Source: Colletes latitarsis (lineage: Eukaryota; Arthropoda; Insecta; Hymenoptera; Colletidae). Taken from it: a stretch of 64,000 bases of DNA. Shown here in pieces: positions 12,004-23,061 of the stretch; the first letter of the stretch is position 1, and every line of letters begins with the position of its first letter. The notes beneath the pieces are model-generated. The model did not search any database and was not told the origin of the DNA. It was given only the letters and a program-made list of their open reading frames with translations. A program made the translations under genes and the position numbers. The stretch lies in the NCBI RefSeq assembly GCF_051014445.1, contig NC_135143.1:7254001-7318000 (forward strand), written 5' to 3'.

Positions 12004-15000
12004 GTAAGACTCTGCAAATATGTTCTATTCTACGTCGGAAAAAAATTAGTCCCAATTTAAGAAGAATATAAATATAAACAAATGATTAAGAAAAATAAAA
12101 GTATATTTTAAAATTGATAAAACAAGTTGTCTCAATGGGGTTAAAATTAAGTTGCCAAGACAACGCATTAAGTGTTAGGATACTAAAGTTGAATTGTATC
12201 ATATTGTATAGTAGGGAAAAAGAAAGATCAGCCTCAGATTAAGGAGAACATACTATGACTAATGTAATTACTACTGCTACATATTAAAAGTATATTTTAA
12301 AATTGACAAAAGCAAGAATCTCTATGAGATAGAATTCATCAACTCTGTTGTAGATATATTGTAGTGTAGATAGAAAGGAAGATGGGACCCAGATTGAAGA
12401 GAACACACAATGGCTAATAAAATTACTACTTACACGTGTTAAAAGTGTATTTTAAAATTGATAAAACATTCTCTATGGGATAAAAGTCTCCCTGCCAAGA
12501 GAATTCGTTAAATTTTCTTCCAGAGTTAAACTCTATTGTATTGTATAGTAGGAAATAAAAGATTAGCTCTAGATTAAGGAGAACATACTATGACTGATGT
12601 AATTACTACTGCTACATATTAAAAGTATATTTTAAAATTGATAAAAGCAAGAATCTCTATGGGATAGAATTCATCAACTCTGTTGTAGATATATTGTAGT
12701 GTAGAGAGAAAGGAAGATGGGACCCAGATTGAAGAGAACATACAATGGCTAATAAAATTACTATTTACACGTGTTAAAAGTGTATTTTAAAATTGATAAA
12801 ACATTCTCTATGGGATAAAAGTCTCCCTGCCAAGGGAATTCGTTAAATTTTCTTCCAGAGTTGAACTCTATCGTATTGTATAGTAGGTTGAAAGAAAGAT
12901 CAATCCTAGGTAAAGGAGAACGTACAATGGCTAATCAAATTAATACTTCACACGTTAAAAGTGCATTTTGAAATCAATAAAAGAGGCATTCTCAGCGAAT
13001 AGTCCGTGTTGTGCCACTCAGCTTGCTTACCGCTTAATTATCGAGCGAAAATATCGTTAATTATTACGCGCGAAATCGAAGCGTTTGCATGATAATTCGT
13101 TTTGGTTGGTCGTTTCCGTAACCGATGTGCTATTTACTCGTTGAATGGGAAGCGGACGAAAAGATAGAGATTAGGTTTGAGAGGCAAATGGAAGGTGGGG
13201 CACCCCTAATTGGTACTTTCGCAGAAGGCGGTGACTCCGAGAGCGGCCACAAGAGCGGTAACAAGGCGAAGAGAGTGCGAACGACGTTCACGGAGGAACA
13301 GCTATCCGTTCTTCAAGCGAACTTCCAGCTGGACAGCAATCCGGACGGCCAAGATCTTGAGAGGATAGCGCATGTCACGGGGCTCAGCAAAAGAGTTACG
13401 CAGGTTTGGTTCCAGAATTCTAGGGCGAGGCAGAAGAAGCATCTGCACACGGGCAAAATGAAAGGGCAACATGGTACTTCTTGCGTTTGTTTCTTTCAGC
13501 TAATTATCTAAAAGAACCTATTTAGCGAGACGGAAATTCGATTCGATCGTTTTATTCCCATTTATAGTAAATGTAACTGAATCGACGCTAGGGATTTTTT
13601 GGTAATTATTCGAAATAGGATCCTGCTCGTCGATTTCGATAATTTTCAAATATATTATAGAACTCGATGCACAGTGGCTAATTTCATAGATCTAGGTGAC
13701 CAAAATGAAAATATTAATGTTATCGAAACAGCTCCAAATCCTATAAATATATTTCATATATACTGTAAAATGCCTAACTTCATGAAAATCGTTTGATTGC
13801 TAGGTAAAATAACACTGTATTCATTGATATTATACGGACAGTTTTAATGCCAAAAAAATTAATATTAAATATTTTTTGTGTTCTGTGATAACTTTTGCTT
13901 AATATTTAATAGAAAAGGCAGTATCTAGTTTGTTATACATTTATTAGTTTGTATTTATTACATCAGTACATGCTGTTAAAAGAGATATCTTTGTCATGCT
14001 GGAAGATTCTGTAAAATTTTTAATTTAATTAAGTACACAATTTGATTTCCGTTTTATTCTGTAATAATTCTTTAATTACTTTAACACTAGAACGACCGAC
14101 ACTTAAGGTGTACTTATTTGCATCAACGGAATTAAAACGATAGATACTTTAAGAAATGTATAACACAATGGAAATAAATGGATATTCATTTTCTAATAGA
14201 GAACCACTGTAAGTTTGCAAAATTTCAATCGAGAAAATTTATTAGAAATTTTATTAGAAATTACGAATGGGTCATTTTGATCATTTCGGTAGTTCTAGTG
14301 TTAAGGAACATATATTGATTTACTAATCTGGCCAAAAGGTTAAAAAAAAAATAGAATTTCAAAATCCTATATCATTATCGTCATCATCATCACCATAATT
14401 ATTATTATTATATTACGATGCGTTTATATTATCATTAAGAACTGTAAATATGTATAAAAAAAATAGATAACGACAAAAAATTCATGAACATTTTTCTTAA
14501 GAAATTTGTCCATCTAGATCGTTTAAACTGCCCACTGTGCGACGTTTTGAACATGTTTTTCTTATACGTGTAACCACTGCTCGACTTTGGTTTCCGAGAT
14601 ATTTGCGAAAGATAACCCAACCTTAACATAATTCGTAAAAACTAATACAGTCTTGGTGGTACTTCGACTGTCGAATATCCAACTTAAATCAAACTACTGC
14701 GAGCCACAAATGTGTTTCTAAAACAAGAGAGAAGCGATTGTTGACGCGTATGTATAGTCATAATTCAACATATACATATATCTCGAAAACAAAAGCCGAT
14801 CGGTGGTTACATGTACAAGAAAAACTTGAAAAAAAATGTCAAGTTCTATAACATACTTGAAAATTATCATAATCGGTGAGGTGTCCCCTATTCCGAATAA
14901 TTACCAATTCTTTTAGTAAATCGTTGTTTATTGCTGCATATAATACGTAGTACGAAAAGTAAGTAGTTACAGCTTGCGTGAGATATTTCTATTTGAAACG

Positions 15001-16454
15001 GATTTTATTTAAATGTAATGGAAAAACATATATATATATCTCGTGCATCGAATATCGTAAAAACGCTGTGACGCGTAAAGGACAGATTAATTTAATTGTA
15101 CGAAAAAATCGTCAGTCGGGAGATGCTTTTTAAATTCGACGAAAGGGATTGTTCATCTGCGTGTATTACGCTTAGAGATATTGGCAATTATCGTCGCTAC
15201 GAATCAAGAAACATCATTTGCTGTTACAGTTCATCAATCACCTCCGAATTCTAACGCGTCTACGGGTGATTTCGGTCGGCACATCAATTTACATCTGACC
15301 TATTCCTTTCAACATCAACAGCACCACCATCACAGCCATCAACAGCCGCAGCTCAGTCCAGCTACGTGCAAGAGTCCCACACCTTCGATTTATCATAATC
15401 ACGGTAAGAGAGCTTTGGCTCTTCCGGCATGTTTTGGATGAAATTATTTCTATTGCATGAAATCGCTGGAGAAAAATAAAATAAAATTCACCGGAATATC
15501 CTTCTTGCTCGGTATACGCAATAATGATAAAATTTTATCGCGAACTAAGCAAAACTAAGTAGATAATTGCCGGTAATTTTAATTAAGATAGGTGCACCCA
15601 ATTATCAACAATTTGATAAAAGCATTATTTTTGATCTGTTAATAAACTGTGTGCTTTGAATTTATTCTCATACGAGCTATCTTCCTAAGTATAATCATTA
15701 AAGTAATAAATATGGATTCAAATTTTTCATATTTCTCAGTTAGTATTTTTGTCTCATTCAAATTCGACACACATACTATAATTTTATTTATTTTCTCGTA
15801 CATCAAGAAGATGGTTTTCACATTTGCCACAATTATTATTTAAATTTTTAAGCAATTTGAATTAGTTTTAGTTCTTTGTTTTACTTATAGACACAAACAG
15901 TTCTTCTGACGAATATTTCAGTTGAGTTTTTTATGATTTAGTTGTCTAAATATTTCTGACGTTTTTCGATTAATTTTATTACGACCCAAGTCAGTTGTAA
16001 TATTTTCCTTCGTTCTCATTTTTAATCGATACTTTTGATTTTGTTTACCACGAGGCTAAAATATTATGATTTCAACGTCAGCTTTTAATATAAACAATCT
16101 TTTTACGACTGCAACAGTTTTCAGAGATCTGTAATCGAAAATCAAATTGCTTTTAACTCCGCCATTTTTTATAATTAAAAGTGACACAGAGTAAGTCTTA
16201 TTTCACGTTTGATAATAGTAAGTAACGTTACAATTAAGTATTAACGCGAGACAGTATTTTCGAAAGCAATCGTGCGTGAAAATTTCAACCAACATCGACA
16301 TTGATCAATTAGTGCAGAAAGAAAAAACAAAATTTTGCTTTGATAAGGTCTACTCTCTATCGCAACTCCGTCAACTCTGTCTTCAGGCTCGGAACAATCG
16401 ATGGACGAACTCTCGCAGGATTCGATGATGTTGTCGATGCCGAACGAGGTTTAA
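11786..16454 (+). CDS. Awh: Arrowhead-type LIM-homeodomain transcription factor, 3' part of gene (4 exons)
   Basis: Gene-level entry: exons 11786-12003, 13225-13473, 15230-15403 and 16387-16454 encode 235 residues plus stop. In order they give LIM2, a homeodomain, a His/Gln-rich linker and a short acidic tail. Awh/Lhx6/Lhx8 proteins are nuclear DNA-binding factors whose LIM domains recruit LDB-type cofactors; in flies Awh acts in imaginal precursor development. The blocks GRHINLHLTYSFQ and SMDELSQDS near the C-terminus are, from memory, characteristic of insect Awh, so this is the canonical orthologue. Splice phases are 2 (into LIM2), then 1, 1, 1, and every exon length fits. No LIM1 exon or start codon is visible in 1-11785. 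It either lies upstream of the window behind a long intron, as in the minus-strand copy, or is absent. The gene converges on its paralogue at 22853-44306. Confidence 0.9.
12004..13224 (+). repeat. Awh LIM2-homeodomain intron built from a 335-bp dimeric tandem repeat
   Basis: A motif close to AAAAGTRTATTTTAAAATTG recurs near 12106, 12285, 12440, 12621, 12775 and 12955. The spacing alternates between about 180 and 155 bp, so the real unit is a dimer of about 335 bp. Each half carries its own signature (CAAGAATCTCTATGRGATAG or ATTCTCTATGGGATAAAAG). The array fills most of this 1221-bp intron. The minus-strand paralogue has no intron at the equivalent position. Confidence 0.85.
13225..13473 (+). 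CDS. Awh: Awh exon: homeodomain
   Basis: The acceptor is TTTCGCAG ending at 13224 and the donor is GTACTT at 13474; the exon is phase 1 in and phase 1 out, 249 bp. It encodes a short acidic linker (EGGDSESGHKSGN), then a full homeodomain from KRVRTTF to RARQKKH. Helix 3 reads RVTQVWFQNSRARQKK, with Gln at homeodomain position 50 and Asn at 51. The open frame continues upstream of the acceptor to 13125, but that stretch is intronic because the upstream exon phase demands the 13225 junction. The homeodomain is residue-identical to the minus copy despite 28 silent differences counted over 174 bp. Confidence 0.92.
13474..15229 (+). other. Awh intron, AT-rich, with one TTAA MITE
   Basis: This 1756-bp intron contains the piggyBac-like MITE at 14085-14300 and a CAT/ATT microsatellite around 14372-14415. 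No coding or RNA signal was seen elsewhere in it. Confidence 0.6.
14085..14300. mobile_element. piggyBac-like MITE with TTAA target duplication
   Basis: The 216-bp element begins CACTAGAACGACCGA and ends TCGGTAGTTCTAGTG, giving 15-bp terminal inverted repeats with one mismatch. TTAA flanks both sides (14081-14084 and 14301-14304), the piggyBac superfamily signature. The interior has no coding capacity. Confidence 0.8.
15230..15403 (+). CDS. Awh: Awh exon: Awh-specific conserved block and His/Gln-rich linker
   Basis: The acceptor is CTGTTACAG ending at 15229 and the donor is GTAAGA at 15404; phase 1 to phase 1, 174 bp. After VHQSPPNSNASTGD it encodes GRHINLHLTYSFQ, the hallmark post-homeodomain block of insect Awh. 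A low-complexity HQQHHHHSHQQPQ run and a Ser/Pro stretch follow. The open frame starts further upstream, at 15181, but the splice phase fixes the exon start at 15230. Confidence 0.85.
16387..16454 (+). CDS. Awh: Awh terminal coding exon
   Basis: The acceptor is CTGTCTTCAG ending at 16386. After a split Gly the exon encodes SEQSMDELSQDSMMLSMPNEV followed by TAA at 16452-16454. The SMDELSQDS motif and a tail ending in EV match what is known of fly Awh. This exon is too short for an ORF scan and was found from phase and motif. Confidence 0.85.
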
Positions 16455-17600
16455 TCGCCGCTGCTGGATATTTAGCCGTATTGTAAATAATCTTTATTGC
16501 GTTAAGAATATGTTTCTCCAGCCCATGAATCGTTCTCGGTGAAAGCGTTGATTTTTTTAATTTAATTTATCTGAATCGAGGTCGATGGAATTTAGCGTCA
16601 GAGTCGCGGTCGAAGCTCGAGCTACGCGAGCTTTTTCCGGAGAAAAAATCAAGAGTACAGCAAAGTCGTGAGAAATTTTATTTGCAAACAACAAATAAAA
16701 GTTTCAGGTTTATTCGTAAATTAACTTTTGCCTCGCGGCTCGCTCGTCCGAACGTCGCTTCGAAATATCTGTTTACGGATTCTAATTCACGAATAAATTT
16801 ATAAACGAAATGCGAGAATTTGTATTTGTTGCTCGCGAATAAAATTTGCCCAACTTTACGGAACCACTTTTAATTTCCGTTCTCTCGACGAACGTCCAAA
16901 ACGAGAAAAAGCTCGCTGGGATAGCTCTGCGGTTTCGGTTCCAAAGTATTTTTACCGTACGACACGTTTCTGAAGCGATGATTTTTGCCAACTATTTAAT
17001 ACGTACTCTGCAACAGTATTTATTCCGTTAATTAATCCTTTGAAGCGCTAGTTCGAGAAAAAAAATGTGCTGACTCTTTCGCTGAGCATTCATTTTGTTT
17101 TTGGATTTAACTCGAACGATAATTTGTTTTTCGATGGTAGGTAATTTATTAGATCGCTCGTAACGTTTTACCGAAAAGAAAAAGAAAAGAAAAGGAGATT
17201 TTTGCAAAATTCATTCGACTTCGTGTAATTTAATTTTCTCATTATTGCTCCCGATTATTTCGTTCTACCATATTATTTACGAAATAATTATTTCGTCTCG
17301 TACCGAACCGACACCCGCGGTGTAAATTTTGAAATAAGATTTACGCTGCTATCGAACGTTAGATGAAATTATAAAAGGCCCGAGGAAGTAAATTGTAAAT
17401 TAATTTAAATTGTACAAAGTCGTTGCTTCGTTTTACTTCATACCAGATGTGCAATATAAATAAATCTTGAAATGAGATAATTGAATCCATCGGATAATCG
17501 TTAAAATAATTGAATCTGGCTTCAATTTATCGCAGGTAATTATCGAAGAATGAAATAAAACGTGTTTAAAGTCGAAGCTCGAGCAGGCTGGACGAAATAC
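16455..17600 (+). other. Probable Awh 3' UTR and convergent intergenic sequence
   Basis: There is moderately GC-rich sequence to about 16770, with AATAAA hexamers near 16694, 17459 and 17553 that could serve as plus-strand polyadenylation signals. No cleavage site can be fixed from sequence alone. No coding exon was seen. Confidence 0.4.
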
Positions 17601-17601
17601 A

Positions 17602-18106
17602 TAGGGTGGTCCTAAAATAGGGAGCCAAACTTTAGGAATATTTAAAAAAATGAAAGTAGATTGATCAATGCTTCCCCAAGTTGGAATAAATTGTCCACCA
17701 CGTAAATATCATTCAAGCTTGGCCTAATAATTTATTAAAGTTTATTATGAAAGTGACAGATAGTATTCGTAATTAAATATCAAATAACAATAAATAAAGA
17801 ATACAATAGGAGGTACAAGTATATTTTTAAGCCACATTTTTTAATCACACTCAAAATCTTGAACAGTCAAAGTTTCTTTGTTACCTGCCATGGACGGTCG
17901 GAGTAAAATGTAATGGCCGTTCAAGGACACCGAGAGGCTATCCCCACCACAAGAACTTTTACACACATTTTTCAAGAACGATTTTATTTATCGTACTACC
18001 TTAAAATGTTAAAACCATAAAAATAAGCATATCTTTTGTAGCAATTTCTTTTATCGTAAAATGCATTCTTCGAGCATGGCTCCCTATTCCAGGGACACGT
18101 TGTACA
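17602..18106. mobile_element. TA-flanked MITE with AATAGGGAGCCA inverted ends
   Basis: The left end (GTGGTCCTAAAATAGGGAGCCA, from about 17606) and the right end (TGGCTCCCTATTCCAGGGAC, about 18079-18098) are imperfect inverted repeats. TA dinucleotides sit at both flanks. The element is about 0.5 kb with no coding capacity; its superfamily is unassigned, and Tc1/mariner-type is plausible. Confidence 0.5.
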
Positions 18107-20280
18107 AAAAATTCAAATCAGCGGTGAAAGCTGCGGCGCTTCAACGGATTAATGTTCAACATGCAATAACTCGTAACAGCTATTTCATACATTCCGGTAG
18201 TACGTAAGGATGTTGCTGAAGTATGCCGAACGTTTTGTATGATTTAGAACGAAATCCGCCCAAACGTTGTTAACCTATTAAGATATCAGCAAAACCGTAG
18301 ACGACGCCAATTTTTAAGACTGGATGGCAGCACAGCTCTCTCGCACTCGGTGTTAAGCTTATTATAAATAAGTGAATACAGTTTCAACGTTCCATGTTAT
18401 GCATGAACAAGTCCGCGTGCACCGATCTGGAAGCGAGTTGCGAACCCAATTCTTCGTCGACTTCCTCCTGAAGGCTGATTCCCACTAACGATCGACGTTA
18501 AAGTCGCGTTCACGCTCATGGGACATCGTACACTGGTTAACCAAATTATCAGTTACACGCATAGGAGTACATTCTGACAAATCTGGATCTAACTTAAAAT
18601 TAAAATAGCGAATATATTACTATTATTATTGTGCACATAGGTATACATATAATTTTATACAAAAATAATTGTACGAACTACTTTCTATTCGATGATACAT
18701 TTTTTGATACAAAAGGTATTATTTGTAATTAAAAGCAAAACTTCGTGAGGGGAAAAGTGGTGTGAATCTATCTTGGCATATTCTGAATACGTTTTTTAAC
18801 CTCACATTTCAATTCTGCATCGCAGGCTTAGTTTCTATGAGATTTAGAGACTTGCAAGCATTATGAAAACGTTTTGCCCTAGAAAAATAATTTAAACTTT
18901 TAATATTTACTTAAATTATTAGTACGCCCAATTATTTAGCGAAATAACTGCACAAAAATCGTTCTAATTTCCAGTCAAAGATGGAAAAGGAGACAGAGGC
19001 AAGGTAGAAAATGAAAAGTAGAATTTCCTTTTCCTTCCGTGCAATTACCTCTTTAAGCCATATGGCGTCATTTTGGAATTGCAAATCATCGCGAAATTTT
19101 CACTAATTATTTCTAAATGCATTTGTATAAACAGAATAAAAAAATTGTTAACTTATAATTTATGAAAATGCATCTTTCACAGTTAAGGAGATAAGTAATA
19201 ACTAATCAAAATTCGGTACTTTCGGAAAGACGATGTATTTGAAGTTTCGAAATCGAAAGGAAAACGGAATGTCAACATCGATAGTGGAATTGTAAAATAT
19301 AAATTATTATTATCGTTTTATGCACCTTCTAATATAGTATGTTTTCATACTGAGGAAAAAGTACGGAAAATGCAACAGTCCCTCGTTAATGTTCGCTACT
19401 TTTTCCCTCTAATTTTTGGAACTCCATCAACGAGGTGAATATAGGATTGATCAAATTACCTCTAAAACATGAGAAACAAAGTTAAAAAATAAGGAATAAA
19501 AAATACTAACGTTATTAACGAATCATCCTTCGCTATTTTAAAGTTGAGTTACCATACGAGAATCATGTAATTTTTAAAACAAACGAAATATGTACTTTCA
19601 GCACTATAAAGTAGTACCTCCCACGATATAATGTTATTTTGAGTTGAGAAACTTTAATTTAAAACGACGAAAGTAATAATCAGAGTGGTGCAAAGAGTGT
19701 GATCAAAAATAAAACGGCCTAAGGGTGTACGAGCAGAATGTTTGCGTTTAAAATAATGTTAGAATTTTCTCCCATGAGCGTGATCGCCACGCGAACGGTC
19801 ACATCCCTTCAGCGGTGGCAAAGAAGCGATAAATATAATTTTCCTTCTTTCCCGAAGCGGAATTTCCTGATGTAATCAGGTTATCGTTTTAATAAAACGT
19901 ATAAGGTCGAGTAAGATTAGCGTGAACGAGAAACGAGAGTCGTTCGATGCCTCCAAGACATCCCGAAGGCTCGCTTCGACATAGACTCGGGCCTCCGGGA
20001 TCTCGGGGAACATCAAAAAGCAATGTTCCGAATGAAAGTATCTTTTACAGTGTCTAGGTAATTGTGTAATCGTAAAAGAATCATAATTTAATATACATGT
20101 ACTGTGATGTAAATATTGTAAACTAAGTATATACAATATAAAATGTTGCACATACCTCGTCGGTCCTTTTTCTTCCCAGCGTTTAAAATATTTCCTTTTA
20201 ATTAAAATATGCATATTTACGGATTATCAAACAACGTACTTATCGATAGAAAATATTTCTTTTAATTGAAATATAGATAT
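18107..20280. other. Intergenic, no gene seen; GC-rich patch near 19.75-20.05 kb
   Basis: The stretch is mostly AT-rich with no supported exon. A short GC-richer patch around 19740-20060 could be regulatory, but nothing specific is recognisable in it. Confidence 0.35.
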
Positions 20281-20281
20281 A

Positions 20282-21402
20282 CAGGGTGTTCGGCTACCCC
20301 TGGGAAAAATTTTAATAGGAGATTCTAGAGGCCAAAATGAGACGAAAATCAAGAATATCAATTTTTTGACTGAGGCTTTGCTAAAAAAATATTAAAAAAT
20401 TAAATTAAAAACTTTCAAAACATTCTGAAAAAATTATTTTTTGTTGTGAAGGTCAGTTACAATCATTTTTGTTCAATAGACATACCCCCGAAATTTTACC
20501 CACTTTCTAGAAAAAAATTTGAGAAGGTGTGAAATTTTTCGACGGGGAAAAAAAATTTGAAATCGTTCTGGAAAAATTATTTTCGGTTGCGGGGGTCAAT
20601 TACAATCATTTTTGGTGAATAGACATACCCACGAAATCCTACTCAGTTTCGAGAAAAAAATTCCTTACCGAAAATATAACTTCTAGCCAGAAATGTCTGC
20701 CCGAATCTTTAAAACGTCATAACATCTGAACGGATTGGACGATTTTAATGTTTAAAAAAGCAAACTACGCGTATTTTGATAGAGAATATGTACAAATCGC
20801 AAAAATTTTCGAAAAGTTGGTCCTTGACCCCACAAAATGAGAAAAACCCCATAAAACTGGTCCAATTTTCAAACAGTCATAACTCCTACAATTGTGAATA
20901 TATTTCAATGAAACTTTTTTCTGAAGTAGAGCTCATAGGTACCTACAAAAAAGTATTAGACAACTTTTCAGTAGGGCGTCAAACAAAATTACTAAAAATG
21001 AAAAAGGAATTTTTAAGAAAAATCGACAGGGGTGCCTAAATTTTTCGACGAAAAAAAAAATTTTTAATTAATTCTGAAAAAATTATTTTCGGTTACGGGG
21101 GTCAATTACAATCATTTTTGGTGAAGAGACATACCCCCGAAATCCTACCCACTTTCTAGAAAAAAATTCGAGAAGGTGTGAAATTTTTCGACGGAAAAAA
21201 AAATTTGAAATCGTTCTGGAAAAATTATTTTCAATTGCGGGGGTCAATTACAATCATTTTTGGTGAATAGACATACCCCCGAAATCTTGCGCATTTTCGA
21301 GAAAAAAATTCAGTATAGGCGATTTGATGATTTGATTTTAGTCTTATTTTGGCCTCTAGAATCCCCCATTAAAATTTTTCCCAGGAGTGACCGAACACCC
21401 TG
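20282..21402 (+). mobile_element. TA-flanked TIR element, family A, copy 1
   Basis: The element begins CAGGGTGTTCGGCTACCCC and ends in the inverted counterpart ...GACCGAACACCCTG, with TA on both sides. The inverted ends extend about 70 bp, through the shared TCTAGAGGCCAAAAT block. The interior holds same-orientation repeats of about 142 bp (starting near 20425 and 20568, and again near 21073 and 21217) flanking a 400-bp unique core. The core has an 87-codon open frame at 20776-21039. No transposase is recognisable, so the element is probably non-autonomous. Confidence 0.8.
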
Positions 21403-22852
21403 TATGTTTAAGGATTATCGAATAACGTTCTTAAAATAAATAATTGAATAAACATTAATATTATTATAACAATCCTATAACAATAGGAATAGTTATAATG
21501 TCCATTGAAAGGAAATTAAACTTAAAACATTTAGTAGAAATAGTGTCAATAAAATATATTTGTCAATGCTTCTTGATAGTAATCTAAATATTAATTACAT
21601 AATAAATTAAATTAGCAAATTAGCATTTGTGGTGCATTTGTTTGCTGTTAATAGTGATAGGAAAATCTCTTTCATTTTATTGCACCAACTTTTAGAATTT
21701 TAATTAATTTTAATAAATAATACGTTTGTTTTGGTGACTCATGGGTTCGAATACGACAACGCGGTTAACAGTAAAAGACACTTTTATTAATAACAGTACG
21801 GTTTACAATATTGCGGTAATTAGTGTACAACACAAGAGCAATATACTCATGCAGAAGTTCCTCGAGGTTTATATACAAAAGCTACATAGTACATCTATAT
21901 ACAATTTCGTTTTTGAAAATAAAATAGTTTGTAGGACACGCGTATTGTAAGGATTTCAAAAATACTAGCGAGTGTGACGTTGCACTTATTTAGTACACGA
22001 AGGGACGCGTGAAACATTATTCCGTAATTTTTCTTGAAACGTTGTCTCACGACGAAGTTGAGTTTCAGAGATAATTGTTTATTCTCGTATCCGATTTCGA
22101 CGTAGTTCGATGAATATTGCGTGAAACGATGAACTTACAGGATTTTAAAAGTAATACAAGAAAATTTAAGGCTTCTTAAAAACCCTACGAGAATACAATT
22201 AGATAATAAAAATTATAAAAACGAATAAAACAATTAGTGACAAAAATATTGTACGTCCACACTTTTTGAATCGATAATTTACTTTCTAACTCGTTCGCGA
22301 TACTACGGTTGCACTTTCGCCAATATATCCTTCAAAACACTCGCCGCGTCGAAGAAAATCAAATACAAATCCGCAAACTGTTACAACCGAAAAGGAATAA
22401 ATAATCGCGATTTTATTTATACGTAAACTATAATCCTCGCCACGGAATCCTATCCTATTTATATTATCACTTTCATTTCTTTCCTCGCCGTTAACGCTTC
22501 GTTTTTTGGTATGTACAAGAGAGAACATCTCAATCGCTTAACATTAACATTTTCACGATCATCCTAGAACTCGAAGAGTTAATTCCAATAGTTATCAGTT
22601 CTTCCTAAAATTAAAAAAAAACTCTGCAATTCGTCTATACAACACGAGTGTCAAAATGAATTTTCAAATGCACCGATCGCATTTCCTTATTTTTCCCTCT
22701 TCGAGGTCCTAGGGATTTTTTACTTTTGGCTTCCGATCGTGGGCAGCAATTTCGATATGCTCTGACCGGTGGAAGGTCACGTTGAAAAAATCTAAATACA
22801 CTTTTCGGGACACCGGTCTCGCGTGAAACTATTTTACAATTCATCTTCGAAG
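21403..22852. other. Convergent intergenic and probable 3' UTR of the minus-strand gene
   Basis: No coding exon is supported. TTTATT at about 22412 reads AATAAA on the minus strand and could be the minus gene's polyadenylation signal. The patch 21735-21960 has a CGAATACGACAACGCGG motif resembling a retroelement end, but no LTR pair was found. Confidence 0.35.
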
Positions 22853-23061
22853 TTACCCTGCCTGATGACAGAATTGGGTTTGAAGGTGATTAGGCGTTGT
22901 TGGGGTTAGGGGTGTCAAGGGGGTAAGCGGTGTCATTGGGCTGCCAGGACTTTCGCTTCCAGCACTACCACCTTGATACCCACCCAAATAGGCGCCCACC
23001 ATGCTCACTCCAGAAGGATACAGGTCTCCTGGATGATGCTGCATCGGTGGCGAATGGTGCA
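22853..23061 (-). CDS. Awh: Minus-strand Awh paralogue: C-terminal exon with Thr-Pro repeat
   Basis: The acceptor TTCTGTATCCAG is on the minus strand just above 23061. Phase 1 entry makes the first codon a split ATG, read as Met. The exon encodes HHSPPMQHHPGDLYPSGVSM, a Gly/Ser-rich stretch, then MTPLTPLTPLTPTTPNH and a TAA stop at 22855-22853. The TPL triplet repeat is imperfect at DNA level. No counterpart occurs in the plus copy. The tail's function is unknown to me; Pro-rich tails of LIM-homeodomain factors often activate transcription. Confidence 0.8.

Noticed and set aside
13125..13224. N-terminal extension of the homeodomain open frame (MCYLLVEWEADEK).
   Set aside because: It lies upstream of a good acceptor whose phase matches the LIM2 exon, so it is intron sequence left open by chance.
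21740..21765. tRNA T-arm-like GGGTTCGAATACG.
   Set aside because: No acceptor, D or anticodon arms fold around it, so it is not a tRNA gene.
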